Of a stretch of 64,000 nucleotides of DNA, positions 33,358-42,749 are shown one piece after another; the stretch's first letter is position 1, and each line of letters opens with the position of its first letter. The notes beneath the pieces are model-generated. The model was not told the origin of the DNA. It did no database searches and worked only from the letters and a program-made list of their open reading frames with translations. The DNA is from Endoryza foliicola. GTDB lineage: Bacteria > Bacteroidota > Bacteroidia > Chitinophagales > Chitinophagaceae. The translations under genes and the position numbers were made by a program. Where the stretch lies: the NCBI GenBank assembly GCA_965226965.1, contig OZ245715.1, forward strand, positions 3,410,001-3,474,000. Direction: 5' to 3'.

Positions 33358-35892
33358 TTATCTCGAAACCTGCACACTACCACCGATCAAACCACCGAGT
33401 CCGAGTCGTATCCCTGTTTGGTTGTAAGACCCGTTTAAATAAGATGACACGAAATCAATTCTGAAAAGCTTAAAGATGTTTTCAACACCTACAAACAATT
33501 CTCCATAATTGTTATTCTTGTTTACATAGAATGAATTCGCGCCGCCTACTAGGGTCCAATTCAATCTTCTAAACCCGGGGATTTTATTGGTTAACAAGCC
33601 ATTGAAATGATGCTCTAAATGTGCTGTTGCATAAACAGATGCAGTAGTGCTATTCGCATAATAGGGGGCCAATTGAAAACTATTGGTGTATTGACTTGCA
33701 AACAACAATTGATTGCCATTAAAGTGCTGATAATCTTGTATGAAAACAGCTTTCGAATTCAAAAACCCACCAATGCTAAATCTGTATTTCAGTAATCCCT
33801 TTAATTTCAAATTCACATCATCCCACACACTGAATTTCCAACGATCAAAATTGACATCACTGCCCAAAACCCTCGATATGCCCTTCACGTATTGAAAACC
33901 AAGTGTTGGATATTTTGAACCAATGGGAACTTTGTTTCGAGGGAACTGAATGTATTTTTGACCGGGGCGATAACTCAAATCAACCTGTATCAATGCAGCC
34001 TGATGACGCGTAAAATTGGCCGTCAATTGTTCAAAAGGATAATTTGGTGTAAAGTTTCTGGTTTTGTACTCTATAACACTAAAATCCGTGGTGTTTTCAA
34101 GCGGCAATCGATCTTCATAACTAAGTCCAATAGTAGCATTCAACCCGGCATCAAAGCGGTGATTGTACTTCAAATTCACAAAACGATTCTCATAATTCTT
34201 CAAATAGTTTTGTTTATAGACCAGCGTGTACCAACTGTTGATCAATGGTGAAATTGGATTGTCGCGGTTGAATTGAACCACTTGCTGACCACCGCTCAGC
34301 GTCCACGATCCACGGCCAACGGTTCCTCCATTCTCATCCCAATTGAAACTACGCTTCGAATAATTGATCGAAGCCCAAGCATTGAAATGAGAATTCGACA
34401 ACCCATAACGATAATAAGTCATTACACTCAATGATTTCGACTTTTGAGGATACCGTTTATCGAAGCCTATTCCTGCATTTATGGCCAATCCCTCCGCGGT
34501 GTTGTATTCCAGATTGCGAATCACCGGCTCCCACCTAACAATGATTGGATCCGGCTTGTAATTGGTTCGGGCAAAGCCGGTCCACACTATTTGTTTGAAT
34601 TTGATCGGGCCTCTTCTCTTTCGAAGACTATCAATACTCGATTTCGAAAAAGCTGAATCTCTTCGATCTTGAAACAAACTGTCCTTCGTTTTATAATCCC
34701 TGATTTCTTCCGGCTCCAATGGAATCGGGCGAATACTGTCCCAATACGCTTTTGTTTTCTTGTTCACTGCAGTATCGTACTTGATGGTAACATTGTTAAA
34801 GAACTTGCGTGCAAAACTAGGTGCTACTTCGTATTTGTTGTATACATTCAAGAAATTACCAACCGCGTCAATTCCAAATTGATTGAATGTAAAATACACA
34901 ACCTGATCTTTCGTTCTCCACACCTCTCTGGAAATGGGAACATGTTGCTGACGAATTTTGATGGTATCAAGAATTTGCAATTGCGATTCTTTGAACAAGG
35001 CCAAGTCAAGACTGTGAATTCTCCAATCGCCTTCCGTAATATTAATGGTTCCTGAAAACAAGGGTTCAAACTTTCTTCTGGGGGTTACTTTAATTTGATT
35101 GATCTCTTTTCCATCTTCCCAAAAAGACCCGAGGTATTGATATTTATAGAAATTCAGCGCTCCATCTGCAATCGGTGAAACAAATCCACGTGGATTCAGT
35201 TGAGAACCTAACACCGTTACATTATTGCTATAAAAATTAATAAAGGTTGGAAAACTAAAACCAAATCCACTGGAACCACTTTCTCTGCCCGACAAAACTT
35301 CCAGTTTGATCTTGTTGGGTTTCTTGTAAGCTATTCGTGTCAAGGACTCTGACAGATAAATAATTCCTCTCCCTGCCGAATCCACCCCCATGTCCTTTTT
35401 ATCACGCTCTTCAATTTTTTGTCCGAAAACTTTCTTAGGTAATTTCCTTGTTCTTACCAGTGTTTTAATATAGGCTTCGCACGTGAAGGAATCGAGTGGA
35501 TTTTCGTATCCCTTTCTTTTCTTGATCGCATTTCGAATGATTTCATAGGCTGGATCTTCTGCTCCTGGGCGCACTACCACTTCTTTCAATGATAACTGTA
35601 GCAAAGACAACTGAAAATCGAGTTGTTCATTTTTAGTTCCTACTGTTACTTTCTTATCTACTCGTTCATAGCCTACATACTGAGCACTAATGGTATATGT
35701 TCCGGGGTCTACATCAATGAAGTACTTACCATCATTGCTGGCGGTTGTTCCCTTGGTGGTGCCTTTTACCAATACAGAAGCAAAAGCCAAGGGCTTTCCT
35801 TTATCATCAGTAACCGTTCCTTGAATGCGAGTAGCAAATAAGTTAGTAGTAAGAAAGAATCCAATAAGAAGGATAGGTAGTGTTTTTCTCAT
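33358..35892 (-). CDS. DUF5686 outer-membrane protein with carboxypeptidase-like regulatory domain
   Basis: The 844-residue protein has a signal peptide (LPILLIGFFLTTNLFA), a carboxypeptidase regulatory-like domain (about 20-100, IQGTVTDDKGKPLAFASVLV), and a long DUF5686 region. The C-terminal half is barrel-like with aromatic strand ends (LFRIDFVSSYL, GGLIGGSVQVSR). Such proteins are common in Bacteroidota and probably sit in the outer membrane. No substrate is known. It is separated from the next gene on the strand by about 80 bases. Confidence 0.88.
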   Translation of the reverse strand: MRKTLPILLIGFFLTTNLFATRIQGTVTDDKGKPLAFASVLVKGTTKGTTASNDGKYFIDVDPGTYTISAQYVGYERVDKKVTVGTKNEQLDFQLSLLQLSLKEVVVRPGAEDPAYEIIRNAIKKRKGYENPLDSFTCEAYIKTLVRTRKLPKKVFGQKIEERDKKDMGVDSAGRGIIYLSESLTRIAYKKPNKIKLEVLSGRESGSSGFGFSFPTFINFYSNNVTVLGSQLNPRGFVSPIADGALNFYKYQYLGSFWEDGKEINQIKVTPRRKFEPLFSGTINITEGDWRIHSLDLALFKESQLQILDTIKIRQQHVPISREVWRTKDQVVYFTFNQFGIDAVGNFLNVYNKYEVAPSFARKFFNNVTIKYDTAVNKKTKAYWDSIRPIPLEPEEIRDYKTKDSLFQDRRDSAFSKSSIDSLRKRRGPIKFKQIVWTGFARTNYKPDPIIVRWEPVIRNLEYNTAEGLAINAGIGFDKRYPQKSKSLSVMTYYRYGLSNSHFNAWASINYSKRSFNWDENGGTVGRGSWTLSGGQQVVQFNRDNPISPLINSWYTLVYKQNYLKNYENRFVNLKYNHRFDAGLNATIGLSYEDRLPLENTTDFSVIEYKTRNFTPNYPFEQLTANFTRHQAALIQVDLSYRPGQKYIQFPRNKVPIGSKYPTLGFQYVKGISRVLGSDVNFDRWKFSVWDDVNLKLKGLLKYRFSIGGFLNSKAVFIQDYQHFNGNQLLFASQYTNSFQLAPYYANSTTASVYATAHLEHHFNGLLTNKIPGFRRLNWTLVGGANSFYVNKNNNYGELFVGVENIFKLFRIDFVSSYLNGSYNQTGIRLGLGGLIGGSVQVSR

Positions 35893-35970
35893 AATAGGTA
35901 TTCAGGGCGAATATAGAGTCCATTCGCTCAAATCCACCACCGCTCTCATTTTTTTGATTGTTTTTAACAA

Positions 35971-36321
35971 TCAGCCCCGGGCTTTACTTAGCAAGGCTCC
36001 GCTCAGCGCTCCTAAACCGGCAACCAAGCCACCTAAAAAAGATCCGATTAAGTTCAATAAAAGATAAGAGCCTTTTAATGGCAAAATAGTGGCCACTTTT
36101 ACAGACAATATATGATCGTTACCACTATCCAATACAAAGGCGATCAAGAACCACAATACAAATACCGATAGAAAACCGGTAAGAAAGGCCTTAAATGCAG
36201 TTTGTGGAATCAAATAGGCTATTAGAAACGGAATTACTGCAACGCTCCACCACGGCAAATAAAGCCCTGCCACAAAGCACAAGCTAACTGTAAGCAACAA
36301 TGATACGAGAAACTTCTTCAT
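35971..36321 (-). CDS. Small hypothetical membrane protein (4 TM)
   Basis: The 116-residue protein has four predicted membrane helices (FLVSLLLTVSLCFVAGLYL, AVIPFLIAYLI, FLTGFLSVFVLWFLIAFVL, NLIGSFLGGLVAGLGALSG). A Gly-rich last helix is followed by a short basic tail. It begins 5 bases after the penicillin acylase stop codon on the same strand, so it belongs to that transcript. No function is recognised. Confidence 0.75.
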   Translation of the reverse strand: MKKFLVSLLLTVSLCFVAGLYLPWWSVAVIPFLIAYLIPQTAFKAFLTGFLSVFVLWFLIAFVLDSGNDHILSVKVATILPLKGSYLLLNLIGSFLGGLVAGLGALSGALLSKARG

Positions 36322-36326
36322 GGCAA

Positions 36327-38774
36327 TTACTTTTTAAAAGTGATGGTACTAAGAATTCTTTTGTCTTTGATTTCATCTTTTGTCATAAACCATAGGTCAT
36401 AATAACCTCCCGAAGCCCAGGTGTCTACGAAATTGTCATAAAATTTACTTCCCGGGTTTCCACTTTGACCTCCCGGATAGATACCCGTAGCCCTTATCTT
36501 ATCAGTCAGTTCTACGATCATTTTCCAACTTGGGCCATGGAACTGCTTTGTAGCATTGATAACATGTACACCACCACCGGTTTTCAAGTGCAGTCTGCTC
36601 AACGGTCCAACTCTTGTAAGGTGTTGAATACCGCTATCTTTAAACTTATACCAAACCAATCTGCCTTCTTTTTTGGCAATCATCAATTCTGGTACGGCTT
36701 TCTTGAATGCCTTTAATACCTGTTGTGCAAGCGTTTCTTTTTCAGGGGTGGAAATATCATCGATAAATTGAAACGCACTGTCTCTAATCAATGCTTCAAT
36801 AAGAGTAGATTCATCGGGTGTGATATAAGGCTGAGGCACTTTCGCAAATTCATCCGACCAAATTGTTGTTTCCAAGCTATCGAACCATGAATGGAAAACA
36901 GCTACACCTTGCTCGTTCGGATCGTTGCGTTTATTCCATGTTTTAACAATATTAAACAACTCCTTTTCTGAGGATGTAAGTTGTGTTTCATCAATATTTT
37001 TAAGCAGCACCGGCATGGCTGTTTCAGCAAAAAGATTTTCGTTTTCGTTTTGAAGACCTTGCATGTCTTTGATTGTAATACTCGACATCTGTTCGAGCTT
37101 CCGATTGATCAATTTACCACGGTAGAGATCGTGATGCCCGCCGATATAATATGGATAGGTTGTATCTACCGGAAGTTGATTCGCACTGCTTACATAACCC
37201 CTGCTTGGGTTTACCATATGAGCATTTTCATCTTGCGGAATATCGGCTTGCCAGAAATAGCTGGAGTCCGTTCCCGGCATTACAAAATCACCCTGACGTC
37301 TCCATTTAGCCGGAAACACTGCTTGCTGCCATACGGCGATATCTCCTGCTTTGGACGCAAACAAACAGTTTTGCCCGGGGCAACTGAGGTATTTAATAGC
37401 TGATTGGTAATCGGAATAATTGGTGGAATGATCCAATTCATAGAACAACATCAATTCGTTAGACGGTTCATGGGCTTTCCATTTTACAGCATAATTACTT
37501 CCGTTGGTTCGGTATTTCTCTCGACCCGTAAAGTTTTGATCGTACATCACCGGACCAATATTGGTATATACCACTGTATCAAAATAATAGCCCCCTCCTT
37601 TTATCATAAATGTATCTACAGTGATACGAGAAGGTTGCCAGCTGTTATTGAACCAGTATTCTTTTCTTGACTCATCTTTAAACTTAACGGTATAGTAGTC
37701 TCTTACATCCCGCATCGCATTGGTGAATCCGAATGCATTGTTTTGATTGAAACCAATGATCACACAAGGTGCTCCGGGGAAACTCGCCCCATAGGCACTA
37801 AATTGGGGGCAGGTAAGTTGTATTTCAAACCATAGAGAGGGCATGTTCAAACTCAAGTGCGGGTCGTTACATAGAATTGGACGTCCGCTGGCTGTTTTAG
37901 TTCCTGCTACTGCCCAGTTGTTACTCCCATTGTCTTGATCAGGCTTTGATACCGTTTCAGGCACAACCGGCTTCCACTGGAAGTACAACGAATCGGCCGT
38001 TACAGGCATCAATACTTTCACTTTTGCAGAATCGAATGGCGTTCCTTTTGCCACAATAGGATCTAATGAATCGCGGGTTATCGGAAACAGCAATTCAAAA
38101 GCATGTTGATCGAACACCGATTTTACATTGGTAAATTCAAAATCATTTTCTGAGCCGGAAAGATCATAGCTCATATATTTCAAAAAAAGCGCTGTTTTTA
38201 AGTTCGTCCACTCTTCAGGTTGATATCCTAACAATTTGTATTCAAGTGGAAGATTTGCGCTACTCAAACTATGAATGTATGCATTCACACCTGCCGTATA
38301 AGCGTCGCAGGTAGTTTTGGTTTTAGGTTCTGCTTCCATTTCAGCCAGTGCCTTCTTCGCTCCATATACCATTCCAAGTCGGCGCATCTGACGATCGTTT
38401 AATAAAAGGATACTGTCTTTACCGGGACCAAGAATTTCAGACAATCTCCCACCGGCGGCATGAGTTTGGAACTCCATTTGCCACAACCGGTATTTGGCAT
38501 GCAAATATCCTTGCGCAAAAAAAAGGTCCGATTCATTTTCAGCGAATACATGCGGCACCAATCTATCATCTAAATACACTTCAACCGAACCTTTAATAAA
38601 AGGATCATTGATGGAGATGGATCCGGGGTTATCAGTTGATTCAGCGTTTTGCCAGAACCCTTGCTGAGGGCTAAAAAACGCTCCTAATGCGGGAATGCTT
38701 CCCCAAGGTTTATTCAAAGCCCAAACCAATAAAATGGTTACAATGGCACTAATTGAGAAGGGTATAAACTTCAT
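36327..38774 (-). CDS. Penicillin acylase family protein (Ntn hydrolase)
   Basis: The 815-residue precursor has an N-terminal signal/anchor (SISAIVTILLVWAL) and the A-subunit region with VPHVFAENESDLFFAQGYLHA. It has the autoprocessing site NGSNNWAVAG, where cleavage before Ser284 would expose the nucleophile of the B subunit. The following CNDPHLSLNMPSLWFEIQL and FTNAMRDVRDYY blocks are typical. Family members hydrolyse amides such as beta-lactams or acyl-homoserine lactones; the natural substrate here is not evident. It is periplasmic by inference. Confidence 0.93.
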   Translation of the reverse strand: MKFIPFSISAIVTILLVWALNKPWGSIPALGAFFSPQQGFWQNAESTDNPGSISINDPFIKGSVEVYLDDRLVPHVFAENESDLFFAQGYLHAKYRLWQMEFQTHAAGGRLSEILGPGKDSILLLNDRQMRRLGMVYGAKKALAEMEAEPKTKTTCDAYTAGVNAYIHSLSSANLPLEYKLLGYQPEEWTNLKTALFLKYMSYDLSGSENDFEFTNVKSVFDQHAFELLFPITRDSLDPIVAKGTPFDSAKVKVLMPVTADSLYFQWKPVVPETVSKPDQDNGSNNWAVAGTKTASGRPILCNDPHLSLNMPSLWFEIQLTCPQFSAYGASFPGAPCVIIGFNQNNAFGFTNAMRDVRDYYTVKFKDESRKEYWFNNSWQPSRITVDTFMIKGGGYYFDTVVYTNIGPVMYDQNFTGREKYRTNGSNYAVKWKAHEPSNELMLFYELDHSTNYSDYQSAIKYLSCPGQNCLFASKAGDIAVWQQAVFPAKWRRQGDFVMPGTDSSYFWQADIPQDENAHMVNPSRGYVSSANQLPVDTTYPYYIGGHHDLYRGKLINRKLEQMSSITIKDMQGLQNENENLFAETAMPVLLKNIDETQLTSSEKELFNIVKTWNKRNDPNEQGVAVFHSWFDSLETTIWSDEFAKVPQPYITPDESTLIEALIRDSAFQFIDDISTPEKETLAQQVLKAFKKAVPELMIAKKEGRLVWYKFKDSGIQHLTRVGPLSRLHLKTGGGVHVINATKQFHGPSWKMIVELTDKIRATGIYPGGQSGNPGSKFYDNFVDTWASGGYYDLWFMTKDEIKDKRILSTITFKK

Positions 38775-38827
38775 GATGATGTGTTAGGATGAGACTTCTT
38801 ACTAAAAGTAGTTATTTTTTACGAACA

Positions 38828-39925
38828 TCAAAACAGCTCTCCTGACTCCGAAATAGCTTTAATCAAACTTTTAAGGGCCTCTGTTTTGTTGAAGCTGTGC
38901 AATACAATTCGAATACGTTCCGTGTTTTTAGGGACTGTTGGGTATAAAATAGGTCTGCAATCATGTCCCTTCGACTGGAGGTATTGAGCCACCAAGCGGG
39001 CTTTTTCGTTTCCCGGAATCAGAATTGCCTGAATAGCAGTTTGAGAATTTAATTTTTGAAAGGGCAGTGAAGCTTCTTGAAACAGTTGAATCAATTCTTT
39101 TAAATGAGTTCTTGCGTCATTCATCAAAGGCAACATGCGATATCCTTCTTGAATGGTCTCAAAATGAGCAGGCGGTAAGGCGGTGGTATAAATAAATGCT
39201 CTGGAAAAATTGATCAGGTAATTGCGAAGGCGATTCGACCCTACAACAACAGCGCCGTGTGAACCCAAAGCCTTTCCAAACGTATGAACTCGAGCAAACA
39301 CCTTTTGAGTAAGCCCTAGAGCCTGCACCAGGCCTTCTCCCTTGGTTCCAATTATTCCTGTTGCATGTGCTTCGTCTACTATTAAGTAGGCATTGTAGCT
39401 TTCGCACAATTTGACTATTTCAGACAAAGGAGCTTGATCGCCGTCCATTGAAAAAACCGATTCCGTTACCACAAAACAGCGTGATTCAGCTCTAACCAAA
39501 TGACGCTCTAAGTCTGCTAAATCATTGTGCAAAAAAGAATGGCTTTTACAACTATTCAATTTAATCCCATCTCGAATGGAAGCATGTGAAAGAAAGTCAT
39601 ACAAGATCAAGTCATCTTTCTGAGGCACCACACTTAGCAACCCTAAATTCGCATCGTATCCGGAATTAAAGATCAAGGCAGCTTCTGTTTCATGGAATGC
39701 CGCCAATAACTGCTCTGTTTCTTCCATAATGGCATGATTTCCGGAAAGCAAGCGAGACCCTGTAGCCCCGCCACCCACAGTCCCGTTTTGTTTGGATAAA
39801 TAGGCGGCTAATGCTAGGTAATCGTTGGAACTCCAATCCTCTAGCCCATTATTCAGGCGCAGGCTGCGGAAAGCTTGTTCATCGCGTCGTTGAGCCAGTT
39901 TTTGTTCTAAAAAATTCTCATTCAT
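38828..39925 (-). CDS. bioF: PLP-dependent alpha-oxoamine synthase, 8-amino-7-oxononanoate synthase-like
   Basis: The 365-residue protein is a class II, PLP-dependent acyl-CoA:amino acid transferase. It has WSSNDYLALA near the N-terminus, SGYDANLGLLS, VDEAHATGIIG, and the Schiff-base Lys in HTFGKALGSHG. The shape fits BioF (pimeloyl-thioester plus alanine, biotin synthesis), but glycine C-acetyltransferase-like or sphingolipid-type synthases are related, and no other bio genes are visible. ATG at 39925 is used rather than an upstream extension to 39946. Confidence 0.82.
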   Translation of the reverse strand: MNENFLEQKLAQRRDEQAFRSLRLNNGLEDWSSNDYLALAAYLSKQNGTVGGGATGSRLLSGNHAIMEETEQLLAAFHETEAALIFNSGYDANLGLLSVVPQKDDLILYDFLSHASIRDGIKLNSCKSHSFLHNDLADLERHLVRAESRCFVVTESVFSMDGDQAPLSEIVKLCESYNAYLIVDEAHATGIIGTKGEGLVQALGLTQKVFARVHTFGKALGSHGAVVVGSNRLRNYLINFSRAFIYTTALPPAHFETIQEGYRMLPLMNDARTHLKELIQLFQEASLPFQKLNSQTAIQAILIPGNEKARLVAQYLQSKGHDCRPILYPTVPKNTERIRIVLHSFNKTEALKSLIKAISESGELF

Positions 39926-39953
39926 ACAGTACAAATAACGGAACAATTCGGCA

Positions 39954-39961
39954 TAAATTTG
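39954..39961 (+). promoter_or_regulatory. -7 box upstream of miaE
   Basis: TAAATTTG matches TAnnTTTG exactly, 17 bases before the ATG at 39979. No clear -33 element is present in the 53-base divergent spacer. Confidence 0.45.
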
Positions 39962-39978
39962 CCTTCTTTTACACAGAT

Positions 39979-40587
39979 ATGGACCATAGTTCAGACGTTA
40001 AAAACATATTGGGGCTTCAATTGCCAACCGACCCTCGGTGGGCCCAATTAAGTCAAATTAGCTTGGAAGCCATTCTTACCGATCATGCCTATTGCGAGCA
40101 AAAAGCCGCTACTACTTGTATTAGTCTCATTCAGCGCTATTCGGAAAGGGAAGAACTAGTGAAAGCGCTCGCTCCTATTGTAACCGAGGAATGGGGACAT
40201 TTCCGAATGGTGTTAAACGAGATGACAAAACGGGGTTGGAAGCTTGGAAAACAACGGAAAGATCTATATGTAAACAAACTGCTCGAATTCCAAAAACAGG
40301 GTGGAGCTTTGGAAGATCGTTTGCTTGATCAACTGCTTACAATGGCATTGATTGAAGCACGCAGTTGTGAACGTTTCAAACGTTTGAGTGAAGGGTTAGA
40401 AGACGAGTATATGAAGAAATTCTACCGCCGCTTCATGGAGTCGGAAGCCGGTCACTACACCTTGTTTATTGATCTTGCAGAAACCTACTTACCGAAAGAA
40501 AAAGTCCGCTTAAGATGGGCCGAATGGCTGAACTACGAAGCCACCATAATGAAAGACATGGAAGTTCGAGGAGATAGAATTCATTAA
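39979..40587 (+). CDS. miaE: tRNA-(ms2io6A)-hydroxylase
   Basis: The 202-residue protein is a ferritin-like diiron hydroxylase of the MiaE family, which hydroxylates the isopentenyl group of ms2i6A37 in tRNA. The two iron-binding EExxH-type motifs are EEWGHFRMVL and ESEAGHYTLF, with further acidic helices (LEAILTDHAYCEQKAA). The open frame extends upstream into bioF, but the ATG at 39979 gives family length and follows a -7 box. A strong terminator follows. Confidence 0.93.
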   Translation: MDHSSDVKNILGLQLPTDPRWAQLSQISLEAILTDHAYCEQKAATTCISLIQRYSEREELVKALAPIVTEEWGHFRMVLNEMTKRGWKLGKQRKDLYVNKLLEFQKQGGALEDRLLDQLLTMALIEARSCERFKRLSEGLEDEYMKKFYRRFMESEAGHYTLFIDLAETYLPKEKVRLRWAEWLNYEATIMKDMEVRGDRIH

Positions 40588-40590
40588 CAG

Positions 40591-40632
40591 CAACCGTTTG
40601 CGGGAAACTTACGCAAACGGTTGAGCGTTTTT
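40591..40632 (+). terminator. Rho-independent terminator after miaE
   Basis: CAACCGTTTGCG (40591-40602) pairs perfectly with CGCAAACGGTTG (40612-40623), followed by AGCG and five T residues. Confidence 0.85.
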
Positions 40633-40663
40633 GCATTCAATCCAACCTCTATATTTACAGTTC

Positions 40664-41773
40664 ATGAATGTATCAGAGCATCAAAAAGCTGCCCGATTGT
40701 TTGCCGGCATCCGGAATTATGAGGATTTGTTTGTTGAAAACGAGCCGGCAATATCAACCTTACAAGGAGGCTTGATCAACCATTCCTATAAAGTGCTGGT
40801 GAAAAACAAGGCGCCGTTTCTATTGCAACAGATCAACCATCATGTATTCAAAACCCCGGATGATGTTCAGTCGAACTACCTTCAACTATGGAATTTCACG
40901 AAACAACAAGAAGTAGCACTGCAATTACCTGAGCCACTTTTCATCTCCGATCAACAAACACTCCACCATTCTAAAGAGGGAAATACTTGGCGTGCATTCA
41001 AATTTATAGAAAAAACAGAATCGTATAAAGTAGCGCATTGGCCCGATCAAGCTTATAGTACCGCTCAAACATTTGCTAAATTCACCGCCGCATTCAGTGA
41101 ATTTGACAGCAGTACCCTAAAAACAACCATACCTAAATTTCACAACTTAAGTTTCCGCTATTCAGAATTTGACACCGCTTTGCAATTTGCTTCGGCAGAT
41201 CGATTGCAACAAGCCGGTGATTTGATCAAAGCTATTACCGAACGCATTCACTATAAGAATTTCTTTGACCAATTACAGAACAAACCTGCGCTCTTCAAAA
41301 AAAGAGTAATGCACCACGATGCCAAAATCGCGAATGTTTTGTTTGAAGAAGAGTCCGGAAATGTTATTTGCGCGGTTGACTTTGACACCGTAATGCCCGG
41401 ATACTATTTTTCAGACCTGGGAGATATGATTCGCTCTATGAGTTGTAATGAAGACGAGACCAGTGTTTACTTCGATAAAATCGCAATTCGTAAAGACTTT
41501 TACGAGGCCATCGTTTCAGGCTACTTGAGCGTGATGCAGGAAGAATTGACCAAGGAAGAAGTAGAAGTGATTCATCATTCAGGCATCATCATGATTTACA
41601 TGCAAGCCATTCGCTTCTTAGCTGACTATCTCAATAAAGACCAATACTACCGCATTACTTATCCCGATCAAAATCTGCATCGTGCTAAGAACCAATTGTT
41701 GTTACTTCAGTCGCTGGAACAACTGTTAGAAGACGAATACAGTTATTCAATCAAGCCTTCAGTTCTTGCGTAA
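40664..41773 (+). CDS. APH-type small-molecule kinase (N-acetylhexosamine 1-kinase-like)
   Basis: The 369-residue protein belongs to the aminoglycoside phosphotransferase/choline kinase fold. The ATP-binding lobe has LQGGLINHSYKV and the LLQQINHHVFKTPDDVQSNY block seen in N-acetylhexosamine 1-kinases (NahK). The catalytic loop is HHDAKIANVLF and the metal-binding Asp is in VDFDTVMPGYYFSDLGD. It would phosphorylate a sugar, possibly an N-acetylhexosamine (inference). ATG at 40664 is chosen over an upstream start. The 3' end overlaps the convergent GSCFA gene by 23 bases. Confidence 0.82.
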   Translation: MNVSEHQKAARLFAGIRNYEDLFVENEPAISTLQGGLINHSYKVLVKNKAPFLLQQINHHVFKTPDDVQSNYLQLWNFTKQQEVALQLPEPLFISDQQTLHHSKEGNTWRAFKFIEKTESYKVAHWPDQAYSTAQTFAKFTAAFSEFDSSTLKTTIPKFHNLSFRYSEFDTALQFASADRLQQAGDLIKAITERIHYKNFFDQLQNKPALFKKRVMHHDAKIANVLFEEESGNVICAVDFDTVMPGYYFSDLGDMIRSMSCNEDETSVYFDKIAIRKDFYEAIVSGYLSVMQEELTKEEVEVIHHSGIIMIYMQAIRFLADYLNKDQYYRITYPDQNLHRAKNQLLLLQSLEQLLEDEYSYSIKPSVLA

Positions 41774-42740
41774 AATGTGCGATTTCGGTTGAGAAATCTA
41801 AATAAGGATGTTCTAATTGCAATTGTTTAGCCTTTTCTAATTGGGTTTTCAAAAACTGCTGATGAGCCTGTGTGGCAGGGTGAAAACTTCTGTGTTTGGC
41901 CGCAGTTATGAGAGAATTAACAGCAGGTATTAGTTGCTGAGAGGTTTCTTCAACAAAGGTTTCCACAAATCGTTCCATCACAAATTGCGTAGCCGGATAG
42001 TTCGGGTGAACCATGTCAATATCATAAAAACGATAGTCTCTCAAAACATCGATAACATATTCATACGCCGGAAAATAATAAAGTCGATTGAACTTTCCCA
42101 CAAGATGATGCACTGCCTCAATCAACCGTGCTTTACTTCGGTTATTCGCCACTACTCCGTCACGAATATGACGAACAGGACTAATGGTAAAAATGATTTT
42201 TATAGTAGGATTGAATATAAACAACTGATGCAAACACCGATCGAGCAATGCCACCGTTTCATCAATTCCAAGTAAATGTTTGTAAAAGGTTTGACCGGGC
42301 GCTCGGTGACAGTTCGCCACGCCATAATTATTGGAAACCAAACGATAAGAATAAGACGATCCCAAAGTGATGATCAACCAGTTGGCTTTCTTTAGAAAAT
42401 CATGCGCTTGCCGTTGAGATCGATTGATGCCATCAATACAAGTCTGTAAATCAGTATGTGAGAACCTACTATGATGATCCCAACTTTGCCACAATTCATT
42501 CAAATACACCAAATCTTTTTCTGTGTACTCTTTTTGATTCATGTAGCTGATCAAACTATTGGCAACACTGTTGGGATCGAACAAAATACCATGAGGATTT
42601 TGCAAAGTTTGAAATTTCAATTGAGATAGCCGATCACCAATATGTTCAGTAAAACAAGAACCCATTAAAAGGATGGGGTCCTGATAATTTATTTGTTGGT
42701 CGGGCCGCTCAAGGGGCACTGTTAACATGAATTCACTCAT
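41751..42740 (-). CDS. GSCFA domain protein
   Basis: The 329-residue protein carries the GSCFA signature that names the family: LLMGSCFTEHIGDRLSQ with NPHGILFDP shortly after. Later blocks include TLGSSYSYRL, HRAPG and FTISPVRHIRDG. The motif layout (Gly-Ser, Asn/His-rich later blocks, SPVRH) is like SGNH esterases, but the biochemical role is not established. It sits 9 bases downstream of the HMG-CoA lyase-type gene on the same strand. Confidence 0.9.
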   Translation of the reverse strand: MSEFMLTVPLERPDQQINYQDPILLMGSCFTEHIGDRLSQLKFQTLQNPHGILFDPNSVANSLISYMNQKEYTEKDLVYLNELWQSWDHHSRFSHTDLQTCIDGINRSQRQAHDFLKKANWLIITLGSSYSYRLVSNNYGVANCHRAPGQTFYKHLLGIDETVALLDRCLHQLFIFNPTIKIIFTISPVRHIRDGVVANNRSKARLIEAVHHLVGKFNRLYYFPAYEYVIDVLRDYRFYDIDMVHPNYPATQFVMERFVETFVEETSQQLIPAVNSLITAAKHRSFHPATQAHQQFLKTQLEKAKQLQLEHPYLDFSTEIAHFTQELKA

Positions 42741-42749
42741 AAGTCCATC

